In this document: positions 44,762 through 54,655 of the stretch, in pieces
How positions within the stretch are numbered: position 1 is the stretch's first letter
Layout of the letters: each line of letters begins with the position of its first letter
Assembly: GCA_009885955.1 (NCBI GenBank)
Contig: VFJS01000068.1
Coordinates: forward strand, 62,001-126,000
DNA from: Spirochaetia bacterium
Lineage (GTDB): Bacteria; Spirochaetota; UBA4802; UBA5550
Reading direction: 5' to 3'
Length of the DNA: 64,000 bases
Position numbers and translations under genes: made by a program
Notes under the pieces: generated by a model
What the model saw: the letters and a program-made list of their open reading frames with translations, nothing else
What the model was told of the DNA's origin: nothing
Databases searched by the model: none

Positions 44762-45766
44762 TTAATGGGTACTGTTCTCTTTTTTTAAATTGATAAATTC
44801 TTTAATACGATAGGGCGCCTTGTTCTGGGATTCATGATATATTCTAATAAGGATCTCGGCGATAATACCTATTTGTATGAAAAGTATCCCAAGGATAATA
44901 AACATTACGGTGACAAGAAGGAATGGGTTCCCGGTCATGTTCCGGCCGGTAAAAAATTTTGCAAGTATTACATGGGCCAGGCTGAGGCAGCTCAGGAAGA
45001 GCAGAATCAAACCGGTCCCTCCGAAGATATATATGGGTTTCGTGGAATAGGATCCCATGAATTTAACTGTAATGAGGTCGAGCATGACCTTGAAAGTCCT
45101 TTTTATACCGTACTTCGAAACTCCGTACCTTCTCGGATGGTGCTTTACCGGAATTTCTGTAATACTTGCCCCTATCCATGAAGCATGAACCGGTATGAAT
45201 CTGTGCATCTCCCCATAGAGGCTCACCTGTCTCAGTATTTCACCTCTGTATGCTTTGAGGGAACAGCCAAGGTCATGGAGCTGTATTCCAGTAACTTTTG
45301 AAATCAGTTTATTTGCAATTTTTGATGGTATTCTCCTTGAAAACAATTTATCTTTACGTTCCTTTCTCCATCCGCTAACAACATCGTAGCCTTCTTCGAT
45401 TTTATCAAGGAGCCTTACTATATCCTCGGGATCATTCTGGAGATCGGAATCCATGAAGATTACTATTTCACCAGAAGAATAATCAATACCGGCCGACATG
45501 GCTGCAGTCTGGCCGAAATTACGCCTGAATATTATTAATTTGACATTTTTATCGGCAACGGCTATTTTCTTTAGCAGTTCTGTAGATGAATCGGTGCTCC
45601 CATCGTCTATGAATATTATCTCATAGCTTTTTTTCAATGGTTTCACAGCGCTTATAATAATTGCGTACTGCAGTTCTATATTATCTTTTTCATTAAATAC
45701 AGGGAGTATAATGGACAGGTATGGATTTTTCATCTTTTTTTTTATATGCTTTTTAACGGGATTCAT
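44762..45766 (-). CDS. GT2 family glycosyltransferase (DPM1/GtrB-like)
   Basis: The cytoplasmic GT-A domain (about 12-235) shows SIILPVFNEKDNI, the sugar-nucleotide site FIDDGSTD and FMDSDLQNDPED (DxD-like). HDLGCSLKAYRGEIL is typical of polyprenyl-phosphate sugar transferases. Two C-terminal membrane helices (about 245-268 and 285-308) anchor it. It probably transfers a sugar to a polyprenyl phosphate for later surface glycan or lipid A modification. CGGAG lies 6 bases before ATG 45766. No other glycan gene is adjacent. Confidence 0.9.
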   Translation of the reverse strand: MNPVKKHIKKKMKNPYLSIILPVFNEKDNIELQYAIIISAVKPLKKSYEIIFIDDGSTDSSTELLKKIAVADKNVKLIIFRRNFGQTAAMSAGIDYSSGEIVIFMDSDLQNDPEDIVRLLDKIEEGYDVVSGWRKERKDKLFSRRIPSKIANKLISKVTGIQLHDLGCSLKAYRGEILRQVSLYGEMHRFIPVHASWIGASITEIPVKHHPRRYGVSKYGIKRTFKVMLDLITVKFMGSYSTKPIYIFGGTGLILLFLSCLSLAHVILAKFFTGRNMTGNPFLLVTVMFIILGILFIQIGIIAEILIRIYHESQNKAPYRIKEFINLKKENSTH

Positions 45767-46040
45767 TCTAAGCTCCGGAATTTTGTTAATTTAAGGGATC
45801 AACGAATAATTAAATCAGCAGGTTCCCTTGAAGGCATCAATAAAAATAAGAATTATTAATATTCCAAATTTTGAAAGTCAGATTTTTATATGCCAATTTT
45901 TTTATATTTAAATATTTTTCATATTCCCTGTCAAATGGTAATTAATTTTTGTTTTTAAATTTTTTCATCTTGTGGAAAGGGTAATTCTTTGATTTATTCA
46001 TCGTTAAATTTTATAATAGGAATTACAGGAGCATATTGAA

Positions 46041-47102
46041 ATGAATGGTGATAAAGTCGAAAATGTTTTAGATGTTTTGGAGGAAGTATATCATCAGATC
46101 GCTTCTGTAATTCAGGGGATTAAGGAGAAGAGCGGGGCTATTGTTGCAGGAGTTCCATGCCCATTTATTCCTTATGAACTGTTAGCGTGCCATAATATTA
46201 TTCCGCTGATGATTCCGCCGCGTTTTTTCATGAACAAGTGTGCCGGCAGAGGTAAACATATTTCAAGTAATGATATGTATGATATTCTTATTTTTCCGGA
46301 AAAATGCTGCGGTAGAACAACAGGTACTATGTCCGGATCTCCCGGTTATATGTTTAAAAATCCACGGGGATATGGAGAAAGTTTTTTAATACAATTTCAT
46401 GATTCTATTGATAATCTTATGCAGGAAATTGCCAGGGATGGATTTAATGTTCAAGATAATGGCAATCTGGCTGAAAAAGCGCTGCTTTACAATAGTGTGA
46501 GAACAGCAGTCAGGAAAATCAGAGAATCAAAAAGGCAGGGGAATTCCTTCATTAAATTCAGCAGCTTGTACAGGATGTATGAATTTTCACTTTCCCTGCC
46601 CCCGGAAATCGTAATTCATTATCTTGATGAAATATCAGATCTTATGTCAGGGGAAATTGAAATGCCTCAAAAAAATCATATCAACCTGATGGTGTATTCA
46701 AGTTCAATCCCTGAATTTTTTCTGCTCGACGAAATTGAAAATACTGGATTTGTTATATATGAAGATGACCTGTGTAATGGAGGAAGATATTTTGATCTCT
46801 CTGTTGATCCTTTTTCAAAAACTCTTGATCACGACATCACAGAGTCATTTTCATGGAGTCCCGGCTGCCCCTGTACCAGGACAGCAATGGAGAGGTATGA
46901 ACTCCTCTATTCAATGATTAAGAAATTCAATATTGACCTGGTCTGTTTTATCAAAGATTTATCATGCCCGGAAAAAATTGAACACATAGATTTTCTCAGA
47001 AGGAAACTTATGAGGTCCTGCGTAGATTCGATAGTAATTAATTCTGATGGTCTTTTGTATGCCCTTGAAGTATATGGGAGGAAAACAGGCTTAAAGGGTT
47101 AG
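46041..47102 (+). CDS. 2-hydroxyacyl-CoA dehydratase (HgdB-type) subunit
   Basis: The protein resembles the D-component/HgdB family that holds a 4Fe-4S cluster in 2-hydroxyacyl-CoA dehydratases and benzoyl-CoA reductases. GVPCPFIPYELLACHNIIPL near the N-terminus, FPEKCCGRTTG, YEDDLCNGGRYFDL and WSPGCPCTR supply cysteines for the cluster. Length 353 residues is normal. No second subunit and no ATP-dependent activator (HgdC) lie nearby, so it may be one of the stand-alone homologues of unknown function. The ribosome site (ACAGGAGC) is good. Confidence 0.78.
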   Translation: MNGDKVENVLDVLEEVYHQIASVIQGIKEKSGAIVAGVPCPFIPYELLACHNIIPLMIPPRFFMNKCAGRGKHISSNDMYDILIFPEKCCGRTTGTMSGSPGYMFKNPRGYGESFLIQFHDSIDNLMQEIARDGFNVQDNGNLAEKALLYNSVRTAVRKIRESKRQGNSFIKFSSLYRMYEFSLSLPPEIVIHYLDEISDLMSGEIEMPQKNHINLMVYSSSIPEFFLLDEIENTGFVIYEDDLCNGGRYFDLSVDPFSKTLDHDITESFSWSPGCPCTRTAMERYELLYSMIKKFNIDLVCFIKDLSCPEKIEHIDFLRRKLMRSCVDSIVINSDGLLYALEVYGRKTGLKG

Positions 47103-47151
47103 CTCCGTGAAGCCCATTTACATGGACTCCACAGAGAAATTTCTAATACGG

Positions 47152-49095
47152 TTATTTGTTTTTGTATTTCAGGTAATCAATGGTGATATTAAAAGCTTCC
47201 TGTAAAAAGAGATCATTTTCAAGATCTACGACTTTTTTCTTTTTGTGAGAGGTATCTTTGAATTCATCCATTTTTTGTTTTTCAATATTAGATTCTTCCT
47301 TCAGGCTGATTGACTTATTTTTCAGCTGTTCTTTATACTTCCTGATTTTGGCCATTAGATCAATGAATTTTGAATTAGAGTTAATCCGCCTTGAGGACAT
47401 ATCTTTCAAGCTGGAAATTATTATTGGATTTACATCATAATATTTTTTGTAACTGGCGCTGGCTATTTTTACCCAGCTAAGCGGATATTTAGTCTTATTT
47501 TCGCCGATATCCCATATGGAGGTCATTGAGGGTATAATGATATCCGGTTCTATTCCGTTTAACTGGTTTGAAGATCCGGAAGGCTGATAAAATATATGAG
47601 TGGTAACTTTTACAGCACCCAGCCTGTTTCCAAGGGTATTATAGGACTGTACTGTCCCTTTCCCGAATGTATTGCCCGGGCCCAGTATCAAGCCCCTGTT
47701 ATAGTCCTTAATCGCGCCTGCAAGAATCTCAGAGGCGCTTGCGCTGAACTTGTCTATCAGCACTACTATGGGGCCGTCATAGAATATCCTGCTGTCTGTA
47801 TCTTCATATACCTGCGGCGCATGACGGCTGTCTTTAACCTGAAGAATGGGCCCATACTCTATGAATAGGCCAGCTATCTGTATGGCTTCATTTAAGAGGC
47901 CTCCAGGGTTCCCCCTCAGGTCGAGGATAATCCCTTTCACCCCTTTTTTTACCAGGGAATCAATATGCTGGCGCATGTCGCCGGCAGAACTTTTATCCCT
48001 CTGGGGATCCTTATAGAATGATGGAAGCCTTATATAGCCGATTTCGGCCTGGAAGTCATATTTTTTGGAGAGTAACACATCCGATTCCGCATCACTGTCC
48101 TGGAGCTTTATTTCCTCCCTGATAATCGGTATAATCATCCGGGCCGGTTTTCCGGCTTTGTCCGATTCCCTCAGGATTGTGAGGCGGACCTCAGTCCCCT
48201 GTCTGCCGCGGATTTTTTTTACTACATCCCTGAGGTCCATGTCAATGACATCGGAAGGTTCATCGCTTCCCTGGGATACGGCAATAATTTTGTCATTGGG
48301 TTTCAGCTTAATATTCTCAGGTAGTTTGTCTGATGCCCCGCCCGGTATAATCGATTCCACATGGACAAAGCCGTCTTCAGAACGCAGCCGTACGCCTATC
48401 CCTTCGAGCTTCAGTTCCATGGATATTTTGAAATCTTCATTTTCCTCTGCAGACATGTATGAGGAGTGGGGGTCCAGGGCCATGGTGAAGGAATTAATAA
48501 ATCGCTCCAGAATTTTTTCAGTTCCTATCTCTTCCATCCGTTTTTCAAGCAGGCTGTATTTTTTTGAAAGCTTTGTCTTGGCGTTTTCAATAGTTACACC
48601 GGAGGAAATATAATTAAGGAGCTGGAGTTTAATATTTTTTCTCCATCTCTCTTTCATGTCATTGTCATTGGTAGCATAGTCAACAGAATCCCGGTCCACA
48701 TCAATTTTTTCATCAAGATTGAAGTCATAGTTCATAGTGATCAGATTATTAAATAACTTCATGTTTTCCTTGAAGCGCCCTTTGTAAACATCAAATATCT
48801 GGTAAATTACCTTGAAGTTATTCGCAATGATGTAGTCGTCAATCATCTTGCTGTGTTTCATAAACGAATCAACATCAGATTTATGAAAAAAATATTTTCC
48901 ATAATCGAGAGTGTTTATATAAATATTAAGAATCCTTTCTGAAAGCATATCATCAAGATCATGGTATTGCACATGCATATCAAGAAACTGCCTGACCAGG
49001 AAAGGAACATCCGACTCCTTGAGGCCGGAGGATTTTTTGGAACAGGAGAATATGAGTATTATGGTGAAAAAAAATATTATCTGTTTTTTATGCAT
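47152..49095 (-). CDS. Prc-like tail-specific protease lipoprotein
   Basis: The signal peptide ends in LIFSC, a lipobox, so the protease is lipid-anchored. A TSP N-terminal helical domain (about 30-200; FLDMHVQYHDLDDMLSERIL) is followed by a PDZ domain (about 225-320) and the S41 catalytic domain. The nucleophile Ser is in KFSASASEILAGA and the general-base Lys in GNTFGKGTVQSY. Prc proteases trim periplasmic proteins from the C-terminus, and in some species act on peptidoglycan enzymes. Length 647 residues is normal. The gene stands alone. Confidence 0.93.
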   Translation of the reverse strand: MHKKQIIFFFTIILIFSCSKKSSGLKESDVPFLVRQFLDMHVQYHDLDDMLSERILNIYINTLDYGKYFFHKSDVDSFMKHSKMIDDYIIANNFKVIYQIFDVYKGRFKENMKLFNNLITMNYDFNLDEKIDVDRDSVDYATNDNDMKERWRKNIKLQLLNYISSGVTIENAKTKLSKKYSLLEKRMEEIGTEKILERFINSFTMALDPHSSYMSAEENEDFKISMELKLEGIGVRLRSEDGFVHVESIIPGGASDKLPENIKLKPNDKIIAVSQGSDEPSDVIDMDLRDVVKKIRGRQGTEVRLTILRESDKAGKPARMIIPIIREEIKLQDSDAESDVLLSKKYDFQAEIGYIRLPSFYKDPQRDKSSAGDMRQHIDSLVKKGVKGIILDLRGNPGGLLNEAIQIAGLFIEYGPILQVKDSRHAPQVYEDTDSRIFYDGPIVVLIDKFSASASEILAGAIKDYNRGLILGPGNTFGKGTVQSYNTLGNRLGAVKVTTHIFYQPSGSSNQLNGIEPDIIIPSMTSIWDIGENKTKYPLSWVKIASASYKKYYDVNPIIISSLKDMSSRRINSNSKFIDLMAKIRKYKEQLKNKSISLKEESNIEKQKMDEFKDTSHKKKKVVDLENDLFLQEAFNITIDYLKYKNK

Positions 49096-49214
49096 TTTAT
49101 TGGCTCCGGCATAGTATCTATTCTGAATGTATTATCAGAATAAAATTCAGGCATTTTAGTCAATAATAAAAAATGGCTGCAAAAAAAAATGGGCTCATCA
49201 TTCCTGCAGGGGTA

Positions 49215-50282
49215 CTATTTATTCGCTTTGCTATTGATGAAATCAATCATGCTGCGGATGTTCATCTGAATGGCTGCTGCGCCGATATGAACAGCTTCTT
49301 TCGGCATGCCGTACACTGCGCACGAGGCTTCATCCTGCGCAATCGTGTATGAACCGCTTTTCTTCATCTCCAGGAGGCCTTCTGCTCCATCCTTTCCCAT
49401 TCCCGTGCAAAGAATGCCGATTGAAGAAGAAGGAGCTGCAATGCTGACAGATTTAAACATAACATCCACAGATGGTTTAAACCTGTTCACCGGCGGGCCA
49501 TCATCAATTTTAACCATAAAATTTTTCCCGTCTTTTTTAAGCAGCATATGTTTCCCTCCCGGCGCAATAATGGCCATTCCCCTGAAAAGGCGGTCACCAT
49601 CTTCAGCCTCTTTGACAAGGATTTTTGATAGTTTGTTCACCCTCTCGGCATATTCGTAGGTAAATTTTTCAGGCATGTGCTGGGTGATAACAATTCCCGG
49701 GACATTTTCTGTAAGATTCGTCAGTATTTCTTCAATGACAAGGGTCCCGCCTGTTGATGCTCCAAGGGCAATAACAGTATCAGATTGCAGGGTGACCTTT
49801 TTTTCTATTTTCCCGGTGAATATGGAATCAATTCCGCTATTGTTACTCTGAGCAGATTTACTGATTCCCCTGTTGAATATTCTGGCGCTGCTCGCTATCA
49901 GAACTTTTTCAATAAGGGATCTGCTGAATTCAGCCATCTCGTCAGGCTCTCTGGATATCGGCTTACAGATGAAATCTATGGCCCCGAGCTGCAGAGCCCT
50001 TATGGTTTCCTTTGCCCCTTGTGATGTCAGGGAGCTTACCATGATCACGGGCATGGGATTTGAGATCATGATTTTGGATAGAAATGTAATGCCGTCCATC
50101 CTGGGCATTTCTATGTCAAGGGTGAGAATATCCGGTTTGGTTAATTTAATTTTATTCACAGCAATATACGGGTCCATAGCCGTTCCGACAACTTCAATCT
50201 TTGATGATTCGGACAGGATAGATTCCATCAGTTTTCTGGTTACCGCGGAATCGTCAATAATGAGGACTTTAATTTTATTCAT
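49215..50282 (-). CDS. cheB: Chemotaxis response regulator methylesterase CheB
   Basis: The N-terminal receiver has IIDDSAV, Asp56 in LTLDIEMP, and CKP. The C-terminal methylesterase domain carries the catalytic triad: Ser176 in LGASTGGT, His202 in TQHMPEKF, and an Asp in the CTGMGKDG segment. It removes methyl groups from chemoreceptors to reset adaptation. No cheR or other chemotaxis gene is adjacent; the only receptor-like gene in the window is at 57654-60044. Length 355 residues is normal. Confidence 0.96.
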   Translation of the reverse strand: MNKIKVLIIDDSAVTRKLMESILSESSKIEVVGTAMDPYIAVNKIKLTKPDILTLDIEMPRMDGITFLSKIMISNPMPVIMVSSLTSQGAKETIRALQLGAIDFICKPISREPDEMAEFSRSLIEKVLIASSARIFNRGISKSAQSNNSGIDSIFTGKIEKKVTLQSDTVIALGASTGGTLVIEEILTNLTENVPGIVITQHMPEKFTYEYAERVNKLSKILVKEAEDGDRLFRGMAIIAPGGKHMLLKKDGKNFMVKIDDGPPVNRFKPSVDVMFKSVSIAAPSSSIGILCTGMGKDGAEGLLEMKKSGSYTIAQDEASCAVYGMPKEAVHIGAAAIQMNIRSMIDFINSKANK

Positions 50283-50455
50283 AAATTTTTAAGGTATCCT
50301 TATTAAACATATTGAATATATGCATAATAATATGATTAATGAATAGCTTTTGTCAAGATTAAATGAAGAGCATTACTGTTTTACAAATATATTTTGAATT
50401 ATTTTTATTGACACTGCTGCGGGACTCTATTTTCATAACTTATTCGGGGGATTAG

Positions 50456-51916
50456 ATGCCAGAACAGAATATTCTGAATTACAGCCTTAGTGAACTATCA
50501 GATATGCTTGAAAATAAGGGGATTTCAGCGGTTGAAATCTCCTCTGCCTACCTTGGAATGTTCCGGAATCATGGGGGGAAAATTAATTGCTACATAACTG
50601 TCAATGAAGATATGGTAATTGCTGATGCCAGAAAATCTGATGAAAGGAGATCCGCCGGAAATGCGCTGTCCAGGTATGACGGGATTCCAATCGCGGTAAA
50701 AGACAATATATGCACACAGGGGGTCAGGACAACCTGCGCTTCCAGAATCCTTGAAAATTTTATCCCTCCCTATGACGCCACATCCTATGCAAAGCTGAAG
50801 GCTGCCGGATTTATTCTGTTTGGGAAAACAAACATGGATGAATTTGCCATGGGTTCATCAACTGAGAACTCGTATTTTGGCGTGGTAAAAAATCCTTATA
50901 ATACCGGGAAAGTCCCTGGAGGAAGCTCAGGGGGATCTGCAGCAGCGGTATCAGCCCGCATGGCGCCGGCAGCCCTCGGCTCAGATACCGGCGGTTCCAT
51001 AAGGCAGCCTGCGGCATTCTGCGGAGTCACCGGGATAAAGCCCACCTACGGAAGAGTTTCGCGATACGGCCTTGTTGCCTTTGCATCCTCCCTTGACCAG
51101 ATCGGCTCTTTCGGAAAGAATGTAGCTGATGCCGCTCTGCTCCTGTCCGCTGTTTCCGGGTATGATGAAAAAGATTCCACCTCGGTTGACCGGGAGATTG
51201 ATTTTGCCCCTGAACATATTACCGGTGATATCAAGGGGATGAAAATAGGGATCCCCGATGAATATTTTATAGGCTGTTCCGGAGAGATAACAGCAAAGAT
51301 AGGGGAAAAGGTTGAGTTGCTAAGGAAAGGCGGCGCCGATATAAGAAAAATTTCCCTTAAATATATCGATTATGCAGTTCCGGTTTATTACCTGATAGCA
51401 ACGGCTGAGGCATCTTCGAACCTGGCCAGGTATGACGGTGTCAGGTACGGATACAGGTCGCCCGGGGTTTCAGGCATAGATACCCTCTATAACCGGACAA
51501 GGAGTGAAGGCTTCGGCAAAGAGGTCAAGAGAAGGATAATCCTTGGTACCTTTTCACTCAGTTCGGGATATTATGACGCCTATTACCTGAAAGCCCTCAA
51601 GGGCAGAACATTGATAATTGAAGATTTCGTAAATGCCTTCAGGGAGGTTGATGCTATCATCACGCCTACCACAACGGCTACAGCCTTCGGAATCGGCGAG
51701 ATGTCCGGGAATCCCCTGCAGATGTATATGTCTGATATACTTACAATATCGGCGAACCTTGCAGGTATACCGGGGATTTCGGTCCCCATAGGACTTGACA
51801 GCTCCGGGATGCCCATGGGGCTGCAGATTATGGGGAACCATTTTAACGAGAGGGCAATCCTGAATGTGGGAAGCGCCGTGGAAAAAATCTGTGATCCTGT
51901 TAAACCTGAAATGTAG
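50456..51916 (+). CDS. gatA: Aspartyl/glutamyl-tRNA amidotransferase subunit A
   Basis: GatA releases ammonia from glutamine and passes it to GatB for amidation of misacylated Glu- or Asp-tRNA. The amidase signature Ser-cisSer-Lys triad is seen: Lys82 in VKDNIC, Ser157 in VPGGSSGGS, and Ser181 in SDTGGSIRQ. Length 486 residues is normal. TTGACA at 50408-50413 could be a -35 but the -10 is poor. GatB and GatC are not adjacent. It starts the densely packed run that extends to 55557. Confidence 0.97.
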   Translation: MPEQNILNYSLSELSDMLENKGISAVEISSAYLGMFRNHGGKINCYITVNEDMVIADARKSDERRSAGNALSRYDGIPIAVKDNICTQGVRTTCASRILENFIPPYDATSYAKLKAAGFILFGKTNMDEFAMGSSTENSYFGVVKNPYNTGKVPGGSSGGSAAAVSARMAPAALGSDTGGSIRQPAAFCGVTGIKPTYGRVSRYGLVAFASSLDQIGSFGKNVADAALLLSAVSGYDEKDSTSVDREIDFAPEHITGDIKGMKIGIPDEYFIGCSGEITAKIGEKVELLRKGGADIRKISLKYIDYAVPVYYLIATAEASSNLARYDGVRYGYRSPGVSGIDTLYNRTRSEGFGKEVKRRIILGTFSLSSGYYDAYYLKALKGRTLIIEDFVNAFREVDAIITPTTTATAFGIGEMSGNPLQMYMSDILTISANLAGIPGISVPIGLDSSGMPMGLQIMGNHFNERAILNVGSAVEKICDPVKPEM

Positions 51917-52337
51917 CATAGCAGCCGGGCTTCTCTTCATAATTCCGGGATGCTATTCTTATGATCCGGTAATCGTAAGGTACAGGATTCCGGTTCATGA
52001 AACGACAGTTAAAAAATCAGGTCCCCGTTATGTGATATTCAGGAACAAGAAATATTTTGCCGGAATGAGGGGTGGTACTTTCGTGTCTGGAATTAACAAC
52101 AATGGTGTGGAGCTTGCTCTGAGCGGGAAGTTTGCCGAGGCTGAAGTGCTTTTTATGAATGTGGTTGCTGAAAAGCCCGATGAACCGGCCGGTTACAATA
52201 ATCTCGGGATCATTTATGAAATATCCGGCAATGCAGTCAGGGCATTCGAGATGTATTCCTCTGCATGTATGAAGGATCCGGATAACCGGTATATGAGGCA
52301 TAATTTTTTAACATTCATGGACAGCCGCAGGGAATGA
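51864..52337 (+). CDS. Lipoprotein with a TPR-like pair
   Basis: The hydrophobic stretch ends in FIIPGC, a lipobox. The mature protein has a beta-rich N-terminal part (VRYRIPVHETTV...) and then a TPR pair (NNNGVELALSGKFAEAEVLF, AGYNNLGIIYEISGNAVRAF) that probably binds a partner. ATG 51864 overlaps the end of gatA by 53 bases and has GAGAGGG upstream; GTG 51891 is an alternative giving a shorter, less basic signal. The overlap implies coupled translation. No named family is recognised. Confidence 0.6.
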   Translation: MWEAPWKKSVILLNLKCSIAAGLLFIIPGCYSYDPVIVRYRIPVHETTVKKSGPRYVIFRNKKYFAGMRGGTFVSGINNNGVELALSGKFAEAEVLFMNVVAEKPDEPAGYNNLGIIYEISGNAVRAFEMYSSACMKDPDNRYMRHNFLTFMDSRRE

Positions 52338-52386
52338 GCCATTCAGGGACATATTGTATCCATCACGTAGCCAGGGGAAATTTCTT

Positions 52387-52983
52387 TTGAAATATATCAT
52401 GATGATAATCGTCATTTTGTTGTTCAATATCTCATGGGCAGCTGAAGGCGGGGTTGAAGAATTAAATTCAAAGCGCCTGCTCCTGGCAGCTGACAATAAA
52501 GGGCCTGTGAAACCGGGAGAGAACTTACCGGTAGATAATATCATGCCCAGAAAAAATAAACAGATTTCCATTATCACTGCCCTTGCGCTTGATCTGTCTG
52601 TTCCGGGCGGCGGGCACTTCTACCGCGGTGAATATGTAACCGGGGCTCTTTTTGCTGCAATCAAGTCTGCAGGAATATTTACAACATGGTATTTGTATGA
52701 TAAAAAGAGATCCGCAGAAAATGATTTTAAGGCTGAAAAGAGGCATGGGCGTCTCAGGGCCAGCGCTGATGGGGCCGGTATCAGGTACGACAGGGCTTCA
52801 CAGTATTATACATTTTCATTAATTTCATGCTTCATGGCTTATTTCGTATCGGCCCTTGTCAATTATAACGGAGTCATTAAAATCAGGGAGAACCAGTACC
52901 CGACTTTTGAAATCACCACCTTTATAAAAAACCCCGGGAGACCTGAAAATATTCTGTCACTGGGCTATGAATACAGAATCTGA
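52387..52983 (+). CDS. Membrane protein of unknown function (DUF5683-like)
   Basis: A signal segment (MKYIMMIIVILLFNISWA) precedes a region with ALALDLSVPGGGHFYRGEYV, a pattern found in small spirochaetal and bacteroidete membrane proteins of the DUF5683 type. Two hydrophobic segments follow (about 85-105 and 145-165). The start TTG 52387 has AGGGGA 8 bases upstream, whereas the TTG at 52354 has no such site. It overlaps the moaA start by 17 bases. Function unknown. Confidence 0.6.
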   Translation: MKYIMMIIVILLFNISWAAEGGVEELNSKRLLLAADNKGPVKPGENLPVDNIMPRKNKQISIITALALDLSVPGGGHFYRGEYVTGALFAAIKSAGIFTTWYLYDKKRSAENDFKAEKRHGRLRASADGAGIRYDRASQYYTFSLISCFMAYFVSALVNYNGVIKIRENQYPTFEITTFIKNPGRPENILSLGYEYRI

Positions 52984-53980
52984 AATGCTGAAAGATAATT
53001 TTTCCAGGGTGCATAACTATTTGAGGATTTCAGTGACTGACAAGTGCAACCTCCGGTGCAGTTATTGTATCCCGCCTGAAGGGGTTGAGTTTCTTTCTCA
53101 TGACGAGGTTATGAGAAATGAGGAATTTATCAGACTTATTAAAATTTTCGTGAGTATGGGAATAAATAAGATCAGATTTACCGGCGGTGAACCACTGTTG
53201 AAAAAAGGCTTTCCTGAAATGCTCACTGAGACAAGAAAGCTCTTCCCGAAACTTGAAATGTGCCTTACCACCAACGGGGTCTTCCTCTGGAAGCATATAG
53301 ATCTCCTGATAAAGTTAAATGTTAAGAAGCTTAATATAAGCCTCGATACCGTTTCCAGGGAGAGGTATGAAGCGATAACCGGTATTGATGCCTTCGATGA
53401 TGTCCACGCAAATATTGACATTGCCGAAAGGACAGGCTATTTTGATTTAAAAATTAATTGTGTTCTATTCAATGAAACTATTGATGAAATTGACAGGTAC
53501 CTTGATGTTTTCAAGGAGAGGAAACTCATGCTCCGTTTTATAGAAAGAATGCCCTTTACCACCGCCGGAGATGAAAGATTTGTGCCGTCCGAGGAACTTA
53601 TTGACGCGCTCAGGGACAGGGGTTCTTTGATCAGGGATGCCAGGTCGGACACTCAGGTCGCCAGAATGTTTGATTTCAGCTTCAAGGGCATCTATCCAAT
53701 GAAGATAGGAATGATATCACCCATATCCGACAAATTCTGTACTGCCTGCAACAGGCTGCGGCTGTCATCTGACGGAAACCTGAAAGCCTGCCTCCTTGGA
53801 GGCGGAACTGTTGATCTTAAATCGGCTGTCAGAAATGGTTCAGGGGATGATGAAATTATTGATCTGATCCGTTCATCAGTAAACCTGAAAGGAAGGGAGC
53901 ACGAAATGGAAGGATGTACTGAAAACGGCGGGTGCGCATCTATTAAAATAAAAAGCCCCATGTCAAAGATAGGCGGTTGA
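52967..53980 (+). CDS. moaA: GTP 3',8-cyclase MoaA
   Basis: MoaA is the radical-SAM enzyme that starts molybdenum-cofactor synthesis. The first 4Fe-4S cluster uses CNLRCSYC (Cys27, 31, 34), and the second uses CTACNRLRLSSDGNLKAC near 260-278. TGGEPLL binds SAM. The C-terminus ends in a double glycine, MSKIGG, which is catalytically required. It overlaps the previous gene and is followed by a small lipoprotein gene after 13 bases. Its usual partner moaC is not here. Confidence 0.96.
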   Translation: MNTESEMLKDNFSRVHNYLRISVTDKCNLRCSYCIPPEGVEFLSHDEVMRNEEFIRLIKIFVSMGINKIRFTGGEPLLKKGFPEMLTETRKLFPKLEMCLTTNGVFLWKHIDLLIKLNVKKLNISLDTVSRERYEAITGIDAFDDVHANIDIAERTGYFDLKINCVLFNETIDEIDRYLDVFKERKLMLRFIERMPFTTAGDERFVPSEELIDALRDRGSLIRDARSDTQVARMFDFSFKGIYPMKIGMISPISDKFCTACNRLRLSSDGNLKACLLGGGTVDLKSAVRNGSGDDEIIDLIRSSVNLKGREHEMEGCTENGGCASIKIKSPMSKIGG

Positions 53981-53993
53981 GTGAGGTGAAATT

Positions 53994-54206
53994 TTGTCTG
54001 TATCAGTAACAGGATTGTATCTTTCACTTATCATTCTGACATTATGCTTTACTGGATGCGGCAGGTTTCTGCCTGATAAACTCTCCCCGGAAGAGGAGCT
54101 TATTATGGATATGAGGAAAATTCTCATGGAATCGAATGAAAAAAACAGGGTAAAGAAATTTAATAAAACGGATAATCAAAATAAAAATTCGAGGATACGC
54201 ATGTGA
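53994..54206 (+). CDS. Small lipoprotein
   Basis: The 70-residue protein has a signal segment ending LCFTGC, a good lipobox at Cys22, then a short charged tail (LSPEEELIMDMRKILMESNE) predicted to be helical. Start TTG 53994 has GAGGTGAAA upstream. Its stop overlaps the GTG of the thioesterase gene by 4 bases. Such tiny lipoproteins may tether partners to the membrane. No family is recognised. Confidence 0.6.
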   Translation: MSVSVTGLYLSLIILTLCFTGCGRFLPDKLSPEEELIMDMRKILMESNEKNRVKKFNKTDNQNKNSRIRM

Positions 54207-54655
54207 ATGACATGGAAGGTTTTGAAATAAGGGTTGAGATACCGGTTGCATGGGGTGAAATGGATGCCCTGGGCCATGTAAACAATATATTTTATTTCAG
54301 ATATTTTGAAACTGCACGAATGAAGTATTTTGACCTGGCAGGCATCCTTGAAATGATGAGGGAAACAGGCATCGGCCCGATACTAGCTGAAACATCATGC
54401 AGGTTCAGGGCCCCTCTCCGTTATCCAGAAGTGATTTTTGCCGGGGCAAGGGTGAAGTCAATTGGAAAGTCGAGCTTTGTAATGGAATATATCATTGCAA
54501 GCGATACCCTGGGCACAGTTGCAACAGGTACCGGGGTCATCATAATGTATGATTACCGTTCAGGCGTTAAAGTGGATGTTCCGGTCATAACGAGGAAGGC
54601 CATAGAAATTATTGAGAAGAAGGGCATGCCGGGAGAAGGAGGATCGGATTTATGA
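54203..54655 (+). CDS. YbgC/4HBT acyl-CoA thioesterase
   Basis: WGEMDALGHVNNIFYFRYFE is the hotdog signature of the YbgC/4HBT family, with the catalytic Asp in MDALGHVNN. The single domain of about 135 residues would hydrolyse acyl-CoA. Start GTG 54203 overlaps the small lipoprotein stop (GTGA) and has GAGGA upstream. The stop overlaps the kinase start (ATGA) in turn. Substrate unknown. Confidence 0.88.
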   Translation: MNDMEGFEIRVEIPVAWGEMDALGHVNNIFYFRYFETARMKYFDLAGILEMMRETGIGPILAETSCRFRAPLRYPEVIFAGARVKSIGKSSFVMEYIIASDTLGTVATGTGVIIMYDYRSGVKVDVPVITRKAIEIIEKKGMPGEGGSDL